Positions 1 to 9,539 of a stretch of DNA of 64,000 bases are shown piece after piece. Source of the DNA: Comamonadaceae bacterium. Its GTDB lineage: Bacteria; Pseudomonadota; Gammaproteobacteria; Burkholderiales; Burkholderiaceae_C. How positions within the stretch are numbered: position 1 is the first letter of the stretch; the number at the start of each line of letters is the position of its first letter. The notes under the pieces were generated by a model. It was given only the letters and a program-made list of their open reading frames with translations. It did no database searches and was not told the origin of the DNA. The position numbers were made by a program, and so were the translations under genes. The stretch spans positions 62,001 through 126,000 of the forward strand of contig CANBUY010000001.1 of NCBI GenBank assembly GCA_947372745.1, read 5' to 3'.

Positions 1-478
1 AAGCCATTTCCAACGCCCGTTTGCGCCCCATGGCGCGCGCCACAGCCACCAGCGGGGTGTGGCAAAACAGGCCAGCCTTGCCGCCCGGAATGGCAAATGA
101 CGCGGTATCAGCAGCAATCGCCAGGTCGCAGGTGGCCACCAACTGGCAGCCTGCCGCTGTGGCGAGGGCGTGCACCTTGGCAATCACGGGTTGGGGCATG
201 GCTTGCACGGCGTCCATCATCTCGGTGCAGACCGCAAAGAGTTTTTGAGCCTCTTCCAGACTGGCCCCCGCCATGTCGCCAAAGTTATGCCCGGCGCTAA
301 ACACCGGGCCTTTGGCCGCCAGAATCACGCCGCAGGCCTCGCTTTGGGCCACCGCCCGCAAGGCATGGGTCAACTCCAACATGACCGGCATAGCCAGGGC
401 GTTGCGCTTGGCCGCGTGGTTCAGGGTGATCGTGGTGATGGGGCCGTCAGTGGAGATGAGCAAGTAGAGGTAGTTCAT
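1..478 (-). CDS. Enoyl-CoA hydratase/isomerase family protein (C-terminus beyond window)
   Basis: The reading frame opens at an ATG whose complement lies at 476-478 and stays open to the left window edge, giving 159 codons without a stop. The translation shows the crotonase fold landmarks: an N-terminal beta region with the LNHAAKRNAL block, the oxyanion-hole segment SAGHNFGDM near residues 60-70, and the TAAGCQLVATCDLAIA block near residue 110. The pattern resembles the ECHDC3-like branch, whose substrate is not well fixed. It should act on a CoA thioester in the cytoplasm. The last third is missing, so catalytic acids and trimerisation helix cannot be judged. It lies 34 bp downstream of the phosphatidylserine decarboxylase gene on the same strand. 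Confidence 0.85.
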   Translation of the reverse strand, partial: MNYLYLLISTDGPITTITLNHAAKRNALAMPVMLELTHALRAVAQSEACGVILAAKGPVFSAGHNFGDMAGASLEEAQKLFAVCTEMMDAVQAMPQPVIAKVHALATAAGCQLVATCDLAIAADTASFAIPGGKAGLFCHTPLVAVARAMGRKRALEMA

Positions 479-512
479 CTGCACATTGTGGCAGCCCACG
501 TTTTACTCTGCT

Positions 513-1358
513 TTATTCGGCGTGGTTGGCCATGACCTCGCCCATACGAATCGCGCCGCCGGGTGCCCAGGCGGGATTAAAGGCCAGCGGGCCTTTGGGG
601 AACAGCATGACCACGGTGGAGCCGAGCAAAAAGCGGCCCATTTCCTCGCCCTGCTTCAAGACCAGTTCCAGCTCGAAATTCCAGGTACGGATCTCACCGG
701 CGCGGGGTGGGTTCACCACACCATGCCAGACGGTCGCCATGCTGCCCACGATGGTGGCGCCCACCAGCACCAGCACAAACGGGCCCCTCTCAGACTCAAA
801 CACGCACACCACGCGCTCGTTGCGGGCAAACAAGCCCGGCACACCCCGGGCTGTGGTCGGATTAACCGAAAAAAGCTCGCCGGGCACATAAATCATGCGG
901 CTCAGGCGACCCTCCATCGGCATGTGGATGCGGTGGTAATCCTTGGGGCTCAGGTAAAGCGTGGCAAAACTGCCGCCTTCAAAGCGGGCGGCCAGCGCGG
1001 CATCGCCCCCGACCAGCGCGGTGCTGGAGTAGCTGTGGCCTTTGGCCTGAAAAATCTGATCACCCACCATCGGTCCAAACTGGCTGATGGCGCCATCCAC
1101 CGGGCACACCAGATCAGCCGGCGCCAGGGGGCGGGCATTGCCTCGGAGCGAGCGGGTGAAAAAGTCGTTGAAGGTGGCGTAACTTGCAATATCCGGGTTG
1201 GCGGCCTCCGCCATGTTGACGCCGTAGCGACCTACAAACCACTTGATGAGGCGCGTGGTCAAACGCCCACCACGGGCCGAGGCGATACGCCCGGCCAAAG
1301 CGGTAAGGGCTTGCTTGGGAATGAAATACTGCGGCAGCACGGAGAGGCGGTCTGACAT
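513..1358 (-). CDS. psd: Phosphatidylserine decarboxylase
   Basis: Converts phosphatidylserine to phosphatidylethanolamine at the inner membrane. The 281-residue protein has the family hallmarks: the self-cleavage motif LGST at residues 245-248 (Ser247 becomes the pyruvoyl group), the PVDG segment with Asp88, and SPKDYHRIHMP with His142. The open frame runs further upstream to 1424, but that extension is unlike the family; MSDRLSVLPQ at 1358 gives normal length. It is divergent from the LysR gene, and the 72 bp between them must hold both promoters. Confidence 0.95.
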   Translation of the reverse strand: MSDRLSVLPQYFIPKQALTALAGRIASARGGRLTTRLIKWFVGRYGVNMAEAANPDIASYATFNDFFTRSLRGNARPLAPADLVCPVDGAISQFGPMVGDQIFQAKGHSYSSTALVGGDAALAARFEGGSFATLYLSPKDYHRIHMPMEGRLSRMIYVPGELFSVNPTTARGVPGLFARNERVVCVFESERGPFVLVLVGATIVGSMATVWHGVVNPPRAGEIRTWNFELELVLKQGEEMGRFLLGSTVVMLFPKGPLAFNPAWAPGGAIRMGEVMANHAE

Positions 1359-1430
1359 GGGGGCTACCTTTGTTGGGATGGGCGGGATTGTACTAAGCAT
1401 CCCACTGCACCATGAGTGTGACAATAGCCC

Positions 1431-2306
1431 ATGTCTATTACCCGAATTCCTCCCATTCAGTGTTTATTGACTTTTGAGACGCTAGCCCGCTTGCGAAGCG
1501 TGACTCAAACGGCGGAAGAACTCTGCGTGACGCCGAGTGCGGTGAGCCACCGGGTCAAGCAGCTGGAGCAAATCATCGGTACCAAGCTGTTTGGCCGGGC
1601 CGATTTTTCACTCACCACCGAGGGCAGCGAGTATTTGGCCCATGTGCGTGAAGGGCTGACCACGCTGCAAAAGTTTCCCACCCTGTCCACCACGACCACC
1701 AGCAAGCGCAAGCTGCGCCTGGCGGTGACGCCCACTTTTTCGCGCTCCATCCTGATGCCGCGCCTGCGCCAGTTTATTGAGGCTTACCCCGAGATTGACC
1801 TGACGCTACAGGTTTCCATCCCCTTGCTGGACGTGGTGGCCGAAGACGCCGACTTGCTGATCCGGTTTGGCACCGGCCGCTACGCGGACCTGGAGCATGT
1901 GTGCCTGATGAAAGACGAAGTGACCCCCATGGCTTCACCGGCCTATATTCGCGAACACGGGCCTTTCACCTCTCCTGAAGACCTGGAAGGTGAAAACCTC
2001 TTGCGCAGCCCGCTGGAGCCTTGGCGCACCTGGTTTGCGGGCAACAACCAGGATTGGCCAGAGCCTGTGGACGGCTCCCAATTCAACGATATTGGTCTCT
2101 TGTGTGACGGTGCTGCTGCAGGCCTGGGCGTGGGCCTGATCCGCCTGAAACTGGGCGCGCCCTGGCTGGAAAACGGCACGCTGGTGCGGCTCTATGACCG
2201 CAACGTGCCCAGCCCCCATGCGCACTACCTGTGCTGGCGCACCGGCATGATGGACCGCTGGGAGTGCGCGGCCTTTGCCGATTGGCTGAAAAAGAGCGTG
2301 GTCTAG
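1431..2306 (+). CDS. LysR-family transcriptional regulator
   Basis: A 291-residue LysR-type regulator. Residues about 5-65 form the winged helix-turn-helix (TAEELCVTPSAVSHRVKQLE is the recognition region), followed by a periplasmic-binding-like effector domain from about residue 90. The recognition sequence and spacing resemble the GcvA branch. The next gene, an ornithine-cyclodeaminase family reductase, starts only 6 bp after the stop, so the two are probably cotranscribed and the regulator may respond to that enzyme's substrate. This link is inferred from position alone. Confidence 0.9.
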   Translation: MSITRIPPIQCLLTFETLARLRSVTQTAEELCVTPSAVSHRVKQLEQIIGTKLFGRADFSLTTEGSEYLAHVREGLTTLQKFPTLSTTTTSKRKLRLAVTPTFSRSILMPRLRQFIEAYPEIDLTLQVSIPLLDVVAEDADLLIRFGTGRYADLEHVCLMKDEVTPMASPAYIREHGPFTSPEDLEGENLLRSPLEPWRTWFAGNNQDWPEPVDGSQFNDIGLLCDGAAAGLGVGLIRLKLGAPWLENGTLVRLYDRNVPSPHAHYLCWRTGMMDRWECAAFADWLKKSVV

Positions 2307-2312
2307 ATTGTT

Positions 2313-3227
2313 ATGATTTTGTCTGCCGGTGACACCGCCCGCGCCTTGCCTTACTCCGCCTTGGTGGCGCAGATTGAAGCCTTGTTGCGTGACCCTTCGG
2401 TGGTGGTGCCAGCGAGGACTGTTCAGGCACTTTCAGGCGGCGGTAGCCTCTTTGTGATGCCGGCGGCTGACGCCAGCATTGCCATCACCAAGCTAATTAC
2501 CTTCATTCCCGACAACGCCAGCCGGGGTTTGGCCAGCATTCAGGGCGACATTGTGGTGTTTGACGTGCGCACCGGCCGACGTATCGCCCTGCTGGACGGC
2601 CCCACCGTGACCGCGCGCCGCACCGCCTGCGTGTCTCTATTGGCCGCCCAAAAGCTGGCTTCACGCACCGACGGCCCCTTGCTGGTGGTGGGCGCAGGCG
2701 TTCAGGGCCGTGCCCATGTTGAGGCGTTTCATGCGGGTCTGGGCGTGCAAGAAGTGTGGGTGGCTTCCGCCAGTACCGCCAGCGCGCAAGCCCTGGTCGA
2801 GCATGCCAAATGTCTCGGGATGCGTGCACGCCACATCACCGATGCGAACGCCGCTTTGGCAGACTGCCCTTTGGTGGTCACCACCACACCGGCTCAAGCC
2901 GTTGTCATGCACGCCATGCCCCGGGCTGACGCTTTTGTGGCAGCCGTGGGCGCGTTCACTCCCCGCATGGTCGAGTGGGACGCGTCTATTTGCCGCCAAC
3001 TGGCTGCGCAGGGAATCCTGGTGGTGGACACCCGTGATGCCAACCATGAAGCCGGCGACCTGCTGCAGGCGGGACTGGACGTAGCCGCAGTCCCTACGCT
3101 GGGCGATGTTGTCAACCTAACCGAAGCCTGGCGTCAGCGTCACTGGCAACCAGGATCAGGCCCGGTGTTTTTTAAAAGTTGCGGCTGGGGCGGTTGGGAT
3201 CTGGCAGCCGCCCGCTGTGTTACCTAG
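2313..3227 (+). CDS. Ornithine cyclodeaminase / mu-crystallin family protein, possibly a pyrroline-2-carboxylate reductase
   Basis: A 304-residue member of the OCD/mu-crystallin family. It shows the N-terminal substrate part with the conserved TAARTAAVS-like block (here VTARRTACVSLLA, about residues 98-110) and the NAD(P)-binding Rossmann motif VVGAGVQGRAHVEAF near residues 125-140. Within the family the sequence looks closer to the delta-1-pyrroline-2-carboxylate/piperideine-2-carboxylate reductases (LhpI type) than to true ornithine cyclodeaminase, which would place it in D-hydroxyproline, D-proline or D-lysine breakdown. That assignment is tentative. It follows the LysR gene by 6 bp. Confidence 0.8.
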   Translation: MILSAGDTARALPYSALVAQIEALLRDPSVVVPARTVQALSGGGSLFVMPAADASIAITKLITFIPDNASRGLASIQGDIVVFDVRTGRRIALLDGPTVTARRTACVSLLAAQKLASRTDGPLLVVGAGVQGRAHVEAFHAGLGVQEVWVASASTASAQALVEHAKCLGMRARHITDANAALADCPLVVTTTPAQAVVMHAMPRADAFVAAVGAFTPRMVEWDASICRQLAAQGILVVDTRDANHEAGDLLQAGLDVAAVPTLGDVVNLTEAWRQRHWQPGSGPVFFKSCGWGGWDLAAARCVT

Positions 3228-3246
3228 GGCATCAGCGGCGCTGGGT

Positions 3247-3921
3247 TTAAGGGGCCAGATCCAACCAAATCTCATTGCGTCGCAAAAACCACGGAGTGAA
3301 CGGTGGGTCGTAGCGGGACAGCACGGGCTCTCCCGTCCAGGCAATGTTGGCGGCGCGCAGGCCCTTTTGTAGTTGGGCCAGGTGCTCGTTGTAATTTGAC
3401 TCTGACCAAAACCCCGAATAACGGATCACTGCCACGCGCTTAGGCAGCACATCGCGCAACATGACGCGCGAGTCAAGGGGCTCAGGGGCGTTGGCCGTGG
3501 TGATGCCTTTGGGCAAAACAAACTGCACCAAATAGCCGCCAGCGGTCGGTGTTTGCGTCACAGGTGCTGTCATTTCAAGCTTCATGGGAACCGCTGCCTG
3601 CGTAACAGGTGCCGTCATGGCCAACTTGCGCTCACCTTTGTTTTTTCCAAAGATGTAGCCAGCCAAAATCGGAAAAGCGCGGTTACCGGCGTCATTGGCA
3701 TCGGCAGCTACCAGCACTTCAGCCACCGTGTAGGGTGCGTATTCACGCAGCTCAATGCCATCCAAGGTGCGCTGGACGGTGAAGGCGGGCTCTTCAGTGG
3801 CGTGGCTGGTTAAAGGCAACATACTCAAACATGATAGGGCTTCAGCAGCGCACGCACGCGCTAGCCAAGTAAAAGCCCCTTCATGCGAGGCTTTGTCCGA
3901 AAAATTCAGTGGAATAGTCAT
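3247..3921 (-). CDS. SOUL-family heme-binding protein
   Basis: A 224-residue SOUL/HEBP protein. After an N-terminal hydrophobic, signal-like stretch (to about residue 42) comes the family start EPAFTVQRTLDGIELREYAPY, here residues about 43-64, followed by two copies of the MTAPVTQ motif and a C-terminal GFWSESNYNEHLAQLQKGL helix. Bacterial SOUL proteins are thought to bind heme or be exported; function is not firmly known. It is convergent with the OCD gene (19 bp apart). Confidence 0.85.
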   Translation of the reverse strand: MTIPLNFSDKASHEGAFTWLARACAAEALSCLSMLPLTSHATEEPAFTVQRTLDGIELREYAPYTVAEVLVAADANDAGNRAFPILAGYIFGKNKGERKLAMTAPVTQAAVPMKLEMTAPVTQTPTAGGYLVQFVLPKGITTANAPEPLDSRVMLRDVLPKRVAVIRYSGFWSESNYNEHLAQLQKGLRAANIAWTGEPVLSRYDPPFTPWFLRRNEIWLDLAP

Positions 3922-3997
3922 AAATAATTGTCAATGATCGGCGCTTGGTCAGCGACATGGTTTTCAGAGCCAGCGCGCCTGCGCAGGGCAACTATTT

Positions 3998-5596
3998 TTA
4001 AATCACCTTAAACCCATGTGTGCCATCGCGCGCCAGCTGGCCGACCAGCCCGAACTCCCAATCCAGATAAGCCTGCATGGCCGAGTGGGGGCTGTCGGTG
4101 CCCTCATAAGGGCGGCGGTAGCGGTCTGTGCGTGGGGATGCCAAGCGTGTTTCTCCCGTCTCTACGGGCAAAGCGGCGTCAAGCCAGGCTTGCGTGCCGC
4201 CTTGCAAAACGAAGACCTCTGCGCCCGTGTGTTGCTTAACTTCAGCGCAGGCGTAGCGGGCCAGTTGGCTGTTGTCGCAGGTGAGCACATAGCGCTTGGC
4301 GGGTGGGATGGTTTTCAGGGCTTGGCTCAACTCGGAGCGCAATGCAAACCAGGCCCCGGGAATGTGGCGCTTCACATAATTAGCGCTGGTGCCTAAGTCC
4401 AGCACGGCGGTATCTTGGGCCGGCTCGGTCTGCAAATAGTGCGACAACTGCGCAGGGCTTAACCAGTTCAGTGGGCCTTGCGGCTCGGGCAATGTTGAGA
4501 CTGTTAGGCCTTTTTGGGTGAAGGCATCGGGCGTAGCGCCGTCCAGCACCCACACGTCCCAACCCATTTGGGCCAGCCACGAGGCGCTCATGTTGGCACG
4601 CACGCCGTCTTGGTCGGCCAGCACCACGCGCGCCCCGCGTACGGGCACCGACACATCGGTTTCCTGCACCAACTGCCCGCCGGGGGCGTTGATGAAACCG
4701 GGCAAGTGAGCGGAAGCAAATTCTTCGGGGGTGCGCACATCCAGTTGATAAGTGGTGCGGCCTACTTCTGCTGAAAACTTCGTCAGATCAGCCATCACGG
4801 CACGCTTCACCCCGGCGCGGTCAGCCACGCTTCGGGCTTGCCGGGCCGCCTCTAGGCGCTGTGCCTCGGTGATCTCGATCGCGCGGCGATTGGCGCCTGT
4901 GTCCAGCACTTGCCCGGCCAGCTTCCAGCCAATGGTTCCATTGCGCAGGGCCGACACCGGGTTGGGAATACCGGCATTCACCAGCGACTGGGTGCCGATG
5001 ATGCTGCGGGTGCGCCCCGCACAGTTGACGATGATGCGCGTGGCCGGATTAGGCGCCTGGGCGCGGGCGCGCAGCACCAACTCAGCCCCTGGCACGCTCA
5101 CACCACTTGGAATACTCATGGTTTGGTACTCGTCAAAGCGCCGGGCATCCAGCACCACCACATCGGCCTGGCTGTCCAACAGCACCTTGACCTCTTGCGC
5201 CGACAAGCTGGGCGTGTGGCGCTGCGACTCCACCAACTCACCAAACGATTTGCTGGGCACATTGACGTCAATAAACAGTTCCCCACCCGCTTCTCGCCAG
5301 CCGTCCAGCCCGCCCGCCAAAAGCGAGACATCGCTGTAGCCCAAGGCTTGCAATTGTTGACAAGCACGCGCCGCCAGACCTTCGCCCGCGTCATAAACCA
5401 CCACTGCGGTGTTCAAGCGCGGGATACGACGCCAGGCATCCAGCTCAATGCGCCCAAAAGGCAGGTTGGCGGCAAACAGCGGATGCGCCTGGGCAAAGGG
5501 GTCTTCTTCGCGGACATCGATTAGGGCTATTTCTTGCTGCGCCAGCAAGGCTTGGCGCACCTCTTCAAAGGTTTTAAAAGGCAGGGAGGCGGTCAT
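3998..5596 (-). CDS. Multidomain rhodanese protein (four rhodanese domains)
   Basis: A 532-residue protein built of four rhodanese modules, about residues 8-112, 130-235, 265-365 and 375-475. Only two keep a cysteine in the active-site loop: Cys192 (NCAGRTRS) in module 2 and Cys440 (TCDNSQLARYA) in module 4; modules 1 and 3 have Asp there (VYDAGEG and LADQDG). The protein should move sulfane sulfur or bind it. The start codon overlaps the stop of the cysteine dioxygenase gene by 4 bp, so the pair is translationally coupled and probably works in cysteine sulfur oxidation. Confidence 0.85.
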   Translation of the reverse strand: MTASLPFKTFEEVRQALLAQQEIALIDVREEDPFAQAHPLFAANLPFGRIELDAWRRIPRLNTAVVVYDAGEGLAARACQQLQALGYSDVSLLAGGLDGWREAGGELFIDVNVPSKSFGELVESQRHTPSLSAQEVKVLLDSQADVVVLDARRFDEYQTMSIPSGVSVPGAELVLRARAQAPNPATRIIVNCAGRTRSIIGTQSLVNAGIPNPVSALRNGTIGWKLAGQVLDTGANRRAIEITEAQRLEAARQARSVADRAGVKRAVMADLTKFSAEVGRTTYQLDVRTPEEFASAHLPGFINAPGGQLVQETDVSVPVRGARVVLADQDGVRANMSASWLAQMGWDVWVLDGATPDAFTQKGLTVSTLPEPQGPLNWLSPAQLSHYLQTEPAQDTAVLDLGTSANYVKRHIPGAWFALRSELSQALKTIPPAKRYVLTCDNSQLARYACAEVKQHTGAEVFVLQGGTQAWLDAALPVETGETRLASPRTDRYRRPYEGTDSPHSAMQAYLDWEFGLVGQLARDGTHGFKVI

Positions 5597-6183
5597 GCAA
5601 GGTTCCAGATATTGGGCAAATTGGGGTTGGTGTAACCCGAGACAAAGTTCTTAATGGTGCCGTCTTCAAGGTAAACATGTCGTTGCACGGCTCCGATATT
5701 GGCACCATAGACATGAATGCTGATGGAGGTTTTATCGGCAAAGGCGTTGCTGACGCGGTGGACATCGCCAACGCGGGGCGACACGGCTTCTACTTGGCCG
5801 GGCAGCAAGGTCACGGCATCACCGCTGGGTGCCCAGTGGCCGGCCTCGTTTTTGGCGTAAGGCTGGGCGTGCTCGGCACCCCGCAGCATGCCAATGAGCC
5901 CCCACACCGTGTGGTCATGGATGGGCGTGGTCTGCCCCGGCCCCCACACGAAGCTGACCACCGAGAAACGCGCCAAAGAGTCGGCGTGTAGCAAAAATTG
6001 TTGGTAATACTGGGGGTGGGGCTGGGCGTAATCGTCGGGCAACCAGTCGTCATGCGCCACCAACTCAGCCAGCAGCGCGGCGCCCTGCGCCAGAATCGCG
6101 GGCTCGTCCGGTTGAAGCGCCAGCAAGGCGGCCAATTGCTGCACAAAATGGCGCAGGCGGGAGAGATTGGGGGCAGACGTCAT
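5593..6183 (-). CDS. Cysteine dioxygenase-type cupin
   Basis: A 196-residue type I cysteine dioxygenase family protein that oxidises cysteine (or 3-mercaptopropionate) to the sulfinate with non-heme iron. The three iron ligands are visible: His89 and His91 in TPIHDHTVWG and His142 in VGDVHRVSN. It is first in a two-gene operon with the four-rhodanese protein, overlapping it by 4 bp. Which thiol it prefers cannot be read from the sequence. Confidence 0.88.
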   Translation of the reverse strand: MTSAPNLSRLRHFVQQLAALLALQPDEPAILAQGAALLAELVAHDDWLPDDYAQPHPQYYQQFLLHADSLARFSVVSFVWGPGQTTPIHDHTVWGLIGMLRGAEHAQPYAKNEAGHWAPSGDAVTLLPGQVEAVSPRVGDVHRVSNAFADKTSISIHVYGANIGAVQRHVYLEDGTIKNFVSGYTNPNLPNIWNLA

Positions 6184-6388
6184 GGTGAATGCTCGCTTGA
6201 AGATGGACGAGGCTTAAATGTAGTGGCAATGCTAAAAACAAGGTGTCACCCAACAGCCAGCAGGGTTGAGAGCACGTCCGCAAGACCTGTATTTGCTTGA
6301 ATCTTGCTGCTTTCAACCACCCAAGGCCCCGAGGTTTTACACTCTAGGGTTTTCCAGTAGCTATTTTTGATATTTTGCAAGGCCTTTG

Positions 6389-7165
6389 ATGAGTGCATTT
6401 CTAGAAGAAACCGTTTTGAGCGTCCACCACTGGACAGACCGCCTGTTCAGCTTCACCACCACGCGTGACCCCACTTTGCGCTTCTCAAACGGCCATTTCA
6501 CGATGATCGGCCTGCGCCTGGAGACCGGCAAACCACTGCTGCGTGCCTACAGTATCGTCAGCGCCAACTACGAAGACCATTTGGAGTTTTTGAGCATCAA
6601 GGTGCAAGACGGCCCCCTCACCTCGCGCCTGCAGCACATCAAGGTCGGCGACAAAATCATCGTCGGCCGCAAGCCCACCGGCACGTTGCTGATCAACTAC
6701 CTGCTGCCCTGCAAAAACCTGTACCTGATTGGCACCGGCACCGGCTTGGCGCCGTTTTTGAGCGTGGCGCGCGACCCCGAGACCTATGAGCGTTTCGAGA
6801 AAGTCATTGTGGTGCACGGCGTGCGCGATGTAGCGGAGTTGGCCTACCGCGAGTACCTGACCCATGAACTGCCTGACCATGAGTTTTTGGGCGAGATGGT
6901 GACCAACCAGATGCTGTACTACCCTACCGTGACGCGCGAACCGTTTGTGAACCAGGGCCGTGTGACCACGCTGATCGAGACCGGCAAGATGCAATCCGAT
7001 CTGGGCTTGCCCCCGCTCGACCCCGCCAACGACCGCGTCATGCTCTGCGGCAGCCCCGGCATGTTGCGAGATTTGAAGCACATGCTCGAAAAGCGTGGCT
7101 TCATGGAAGGCAACACCACCAAGCAAGGCGACTTCGTGATTGAGCGAGCGTTCGCGGAGCAGTGA
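6389..7165 (+). CDS. fpr: Ferredoxin-NADP(+) reductase
   Basis: A 258-residue FNR of the bacterial Fpr type, passing electrons between NADP(H) and ferredoxin or flavodoxin. The FAD motif RAYSIVSANY is at about residues 53-62, the NADP-binding GTGTGLAPFLSV at about 118-129 and LCGSPGMLRDLK near 215-226. The C-terminus ends in VIERAFAEQ, as is usual for this class. The ATG at 6389 is chosen over an in-frame TTG one codon upstream. Confidence 0.93.
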   Translation: MSAFLEETVLSVHHWTDRLFSFTTTRDPTLRFSNGHFTMIGLRLETGKPLLRAYSIVSANYEDHLEFLSIKVQDGPLTSRLQHIKVGDKIIVGRKPTGTLLINYLLPCKNLYLIGTGTGLAPFLSVARDPETYERFEKVIVVHGVRDVAELAYREYLTHELPDHEFLGEMVTNQMLYYPTVTREPFVNQGRVTTLIETGKMQSDLGLPPLDPANDRVMLCGSPGMLRDLKHMLEKRGFMEGNTTKQGDFVIERAFAEQ

Positions 7166-7180
7166 TGCCTGCTGCTTGGT

Positions 7181-7228
7181 GCTATGAATTAAATAGCTGC
7201 TTAAGCACGAAAGACGGCCCCTGCAGCC
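7181..7228 (+). repeat. Dispersed intergenic repeat, copy 1
   Basis: Contains AATAGCTGCTTAAGCAC followed by a GGCCCCTGCAGCC block. Similar units are seen at 26262 (inverted), 29281 and 54172. All lie just outside genes. The rest of 7166-7398 holds the promoter region of the next gene and nothing else recognisable. Confidence 0.55.
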
Positions 7229-7398
7229 AGTTACGCTGCAAATATTAGTTTTCCCACTGCGCTGAGAGCTACAAGCGTGGCTGCTCCCTGACCTGACCCA
7301 GCCCATGGGCTAGCGGGTCTGCATTGGTGTTTGTCTCTGGTGCGACTTTCTGTGGCAAGGCTCGCCACTAGACTGTTAATCCCTAAAAGGAGACAAAG

Positions 7399-9027
7399 AT
7401 GAATCGACCGCTCACCGCTGGCCTACTTGCAGTTTCACTGATTCTTGGCGCGTGCAGCGCGCTGCCCCCAACACGACCCACGGCCTGGAGCGCACCTGAA
7501 GTACTGGTCGCACCCTCGTCATTCAATGGTGTTCATGGCTTGGCTGTGGACGCCAAAGGGCGATTGCTGGCCGGCTCTGTGCTGGGTAGTTCATTGTGGG
7601 AAGTGGACCGCAAGACGGGCGCTGCCAAGATCTTGGTGGGAGGCCCCGAAGGCCAGGCAGACGATATTGCGGTGGGCCCGAAAGGTGAGCTGGCCTGGAC
7701 CAATTACCTGATGGGCATGATTCGCTACCGAGAAAGCGATGACGCACCGTTGCGCGTGCTGGCCAAAGACTTGTCCGGCATCAATTCTCTGGACTTTGAC
7801 CGGCGCAACGGCAAGCTCTATGCCTCACAGGTCTTTTTGGGTGACGCCCTGTGGGAAATTGATGTCACTGGCAAAGCGCCACCCCGTCTGATTAAAAAGG
7901 ATCTGGGCGGGCTCAATGGCTTTGAAGTGGGCCCTGACGGCATGATCTATGGGCCGTTGTGGTTCAAGGGCCAGGTGGTCAAGGTCGACCCGGCCAATGG
8001 CGACGCCGTGGTCATCAACAGCGAGTTCCAAGTTCCGGCTGCCGCCAATCTGGATGGCAAAGGCGGACTTTGGGTGGTGGACACCAAGAGCGGGGAACTC
8101 AGCCGTGTTGACCTGGCTTCGGGGCGCAAGACGGTGGTCAAAAAACTGAAGCCTTCTTTGGATAACCTGGCGGTCGCGCCGGATGGTACGGTCTATATTT
8201 CCAATATGGCGGACAACTCGATTGAAGCCTACACCCCATCCAATGGAGAGTTGCGGCTGCTGACCGGTGGCAAGCTGGCGGTACCAGCGGGGCTCAAAAT
8301 CGATGGCAACGACCTGTGGGTGACCGATGTTTTTGGTTTCAGGCGGGTTGATGTCAAGACCGGCAACGTGCAAGATATTTTCCGCATGCAGGCCTCCGAT
8401 CTGGAGTACCCCTTTGCCATTGGCATGTCGGCTAGCCACTTTGCCCTGAGTTCATGGTTCACTGGGACCGTTCAACTGGTGGAGCGCAGTACGCTCAAAA
8501 CCAGCGCAATTCTGCACGGCCTGACCACGCCTTTTGATGCCATCCCGATGGCGGATGGCAGTGTCATTTACGCTGAGATTGCGACGGGCTCCATCAAACG
8601 CGCCAGCGGCGACAAGTTTGCAGACAAGAAAGTTATTGCCCAAGGGCTGGCCGGACCGGTGCAAATGATTCTTGGCAAAGACGGCGCGGTTTATGTGACC
8701 GAGGCTGCAGGCAAGCTGACCCGGGTCAGCTTGAGCGATGGCTCCAAAACCACCGTGGCCGATGGGCTCGCCCTGCCAGAAGGTCTGGCACAAACGCCTT
8801 GGGGAACGTTTATCGTGGCGGAAAGTGCTGCCAAACGGCTGGTTGAAATCAATCCGGTTGATGGCAGCCGGCGCACCGTCGCTGAGCAGTTGCCCATTGG
8901 TTTGGCAGGAGGCCCCGGCATGCCACCGCCCTACGTGGTGACTGGTGTTGCGGTTGGCGAGAATGGGGTCATCTACATGTCGGCTGACCTCAATAACGCC
9001 ATTTACGCGATCAGGCCACAGCGATAA
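7399..9027 (+). CDS. Lipoprotein with SMP-30/NHL-type beta-propeller repeats
   Basis: A 542-residue exported protein. The N-terminus is a signal peptide with the lipobox LGAC at residues 16-19, so Cys19 should be lipidated. The rest is a run of roughly 40-50-residue repeats of the kind V-x-P-A-G-L/V-A-V-x-x-x-G-x-L-W-V-x-D, typical of SMP-30/gluconolactonase, YncE and NHL propellers. There are enough repeats for two propellers. A good ribosome site (AAGGAG) lies 8 bp before the ATG. No catalytic assignment is justified; it could bind a metabolite or be a lactonase. Confidence 0.8.
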   Translation: MNRPLTAGLLAVSLILGACSALPPTRPTAWSAPEVLVAPSSFNGVHGLAVDAKGRLLAGSVLGSSLWEVDRKTGAAKILVGGPEGQADDIAVGPKGELAWTNYLMGMIRYRESDDAPLRVLAKDLSGINSLDFDRRNGKLYASQVFLGDALWEIDVTGKAPPRLIKKDLGGLNGFEVGPDGMIYGPLWFKGQVVKVDPANGDAVVINSEFQVPAAANLDGKGGLWVVDTKSGELSRVDLASGRKTVVKKLKPSLDNLAVAPDGTVYISNMADNSIEAYTPSNGELRLLTGGKLAVPAGLKIDGNDLWVTDVFGFRRVDVKTGNVQDIFRMQASDLEYPFAIGMSASHFALSSWFTGTVQLVERSTLKTSAILHGLTTPFDAIPMADGSVIYAEIATGSIKRASGDKFADKKVIAQGLAGPVQMILGKDGAVYVTEAAGKLTRVSLSDGSKTTVADGLALPEGLAQTPWGTFIVAESAAKRLVEINPVDGSRRTVAEQLPIGLAGGPGMPPPYVVTGVAVGENGVIYMSADLNNAIYAIRPQR

Positions 9028-9082
9028 TTTAAATACGTTTGGGGTGTCACCATAATCCAATCCAAGCGCATGCTGTCAGGCT

Positions 9083-9496
9083 TCACTTGGCAAACAAAGA
9101 CAGCGGGTTCTGGAATGCCTTGAACTCAATGGCGTTGCCAAATGGGTCAAGAAAAAACAGGGTGGCTTGCTCACCAGGTTCGCCTTTAAACCGGATGTAG
9201 GGCTCGATGATGAATTTGGTGCCCAGTGCCTTGAGTTTGGCAGCCATTACCTCCCAATCCGGCATGGTCATGACCAGCCCAAAATGGCGCACAGGCACCC
9301 CATGACCATCGACCTCACTGCGTGAAACCTCCGAATTCATGGTCTGGCACAAGTGGGCGACGATTTGATGCCCGTAAAAATTGAAGTCTATCCATTCGGC
9401 GCTGCTGCGCCCTTCAGGACAGCCCAGAACATCGCCATAAAAGGCGCGGGCTTTTTCAAGGTCAGTGACAGGAAAGGCGAGATGAAAGGGTTGCAT
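9083..9496 (-). CDS. VOC-family (glyoxalase/dioxygenase-like) protein
   Basis: A 137-residue vicinal-oxygen-chelate protein. The family start [20 protein letters not shown] gives the first metal-ligand position (His5), HQIVAHL gives another, and [15 protein letters not shown] near the C-terminus gives the final Glu. The substrate cannot be told from sequence. It stands as a single gene, convergent with the propeller lipoprotein. Confidence 0.85.
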   Translation of the reverse strand: MQPFHLAFPVTDLEKARAFYGDVLGCPEGRSSAEWIDFNFYGHQIVAHLCQTMNSEVSRSEVDGHGVPVRHFGLVMTMPDWEVMAAKLKALGTKFIIEPYIRFKGEPGEQATLFFLDPFGNAIEFKAFQNPLSLFAK

Positions 9497-9539
9497 GTGA
9501 AATCTCCTAATGAGTCTTCATGCTAACAAAATGAAGGGG

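Noticed and set aside
486-1355. 289-codon plus-strand frame opposite psd
   Set aside because: Antisense shadow in high-GC DNA; psd itself has all catalytic motifs.
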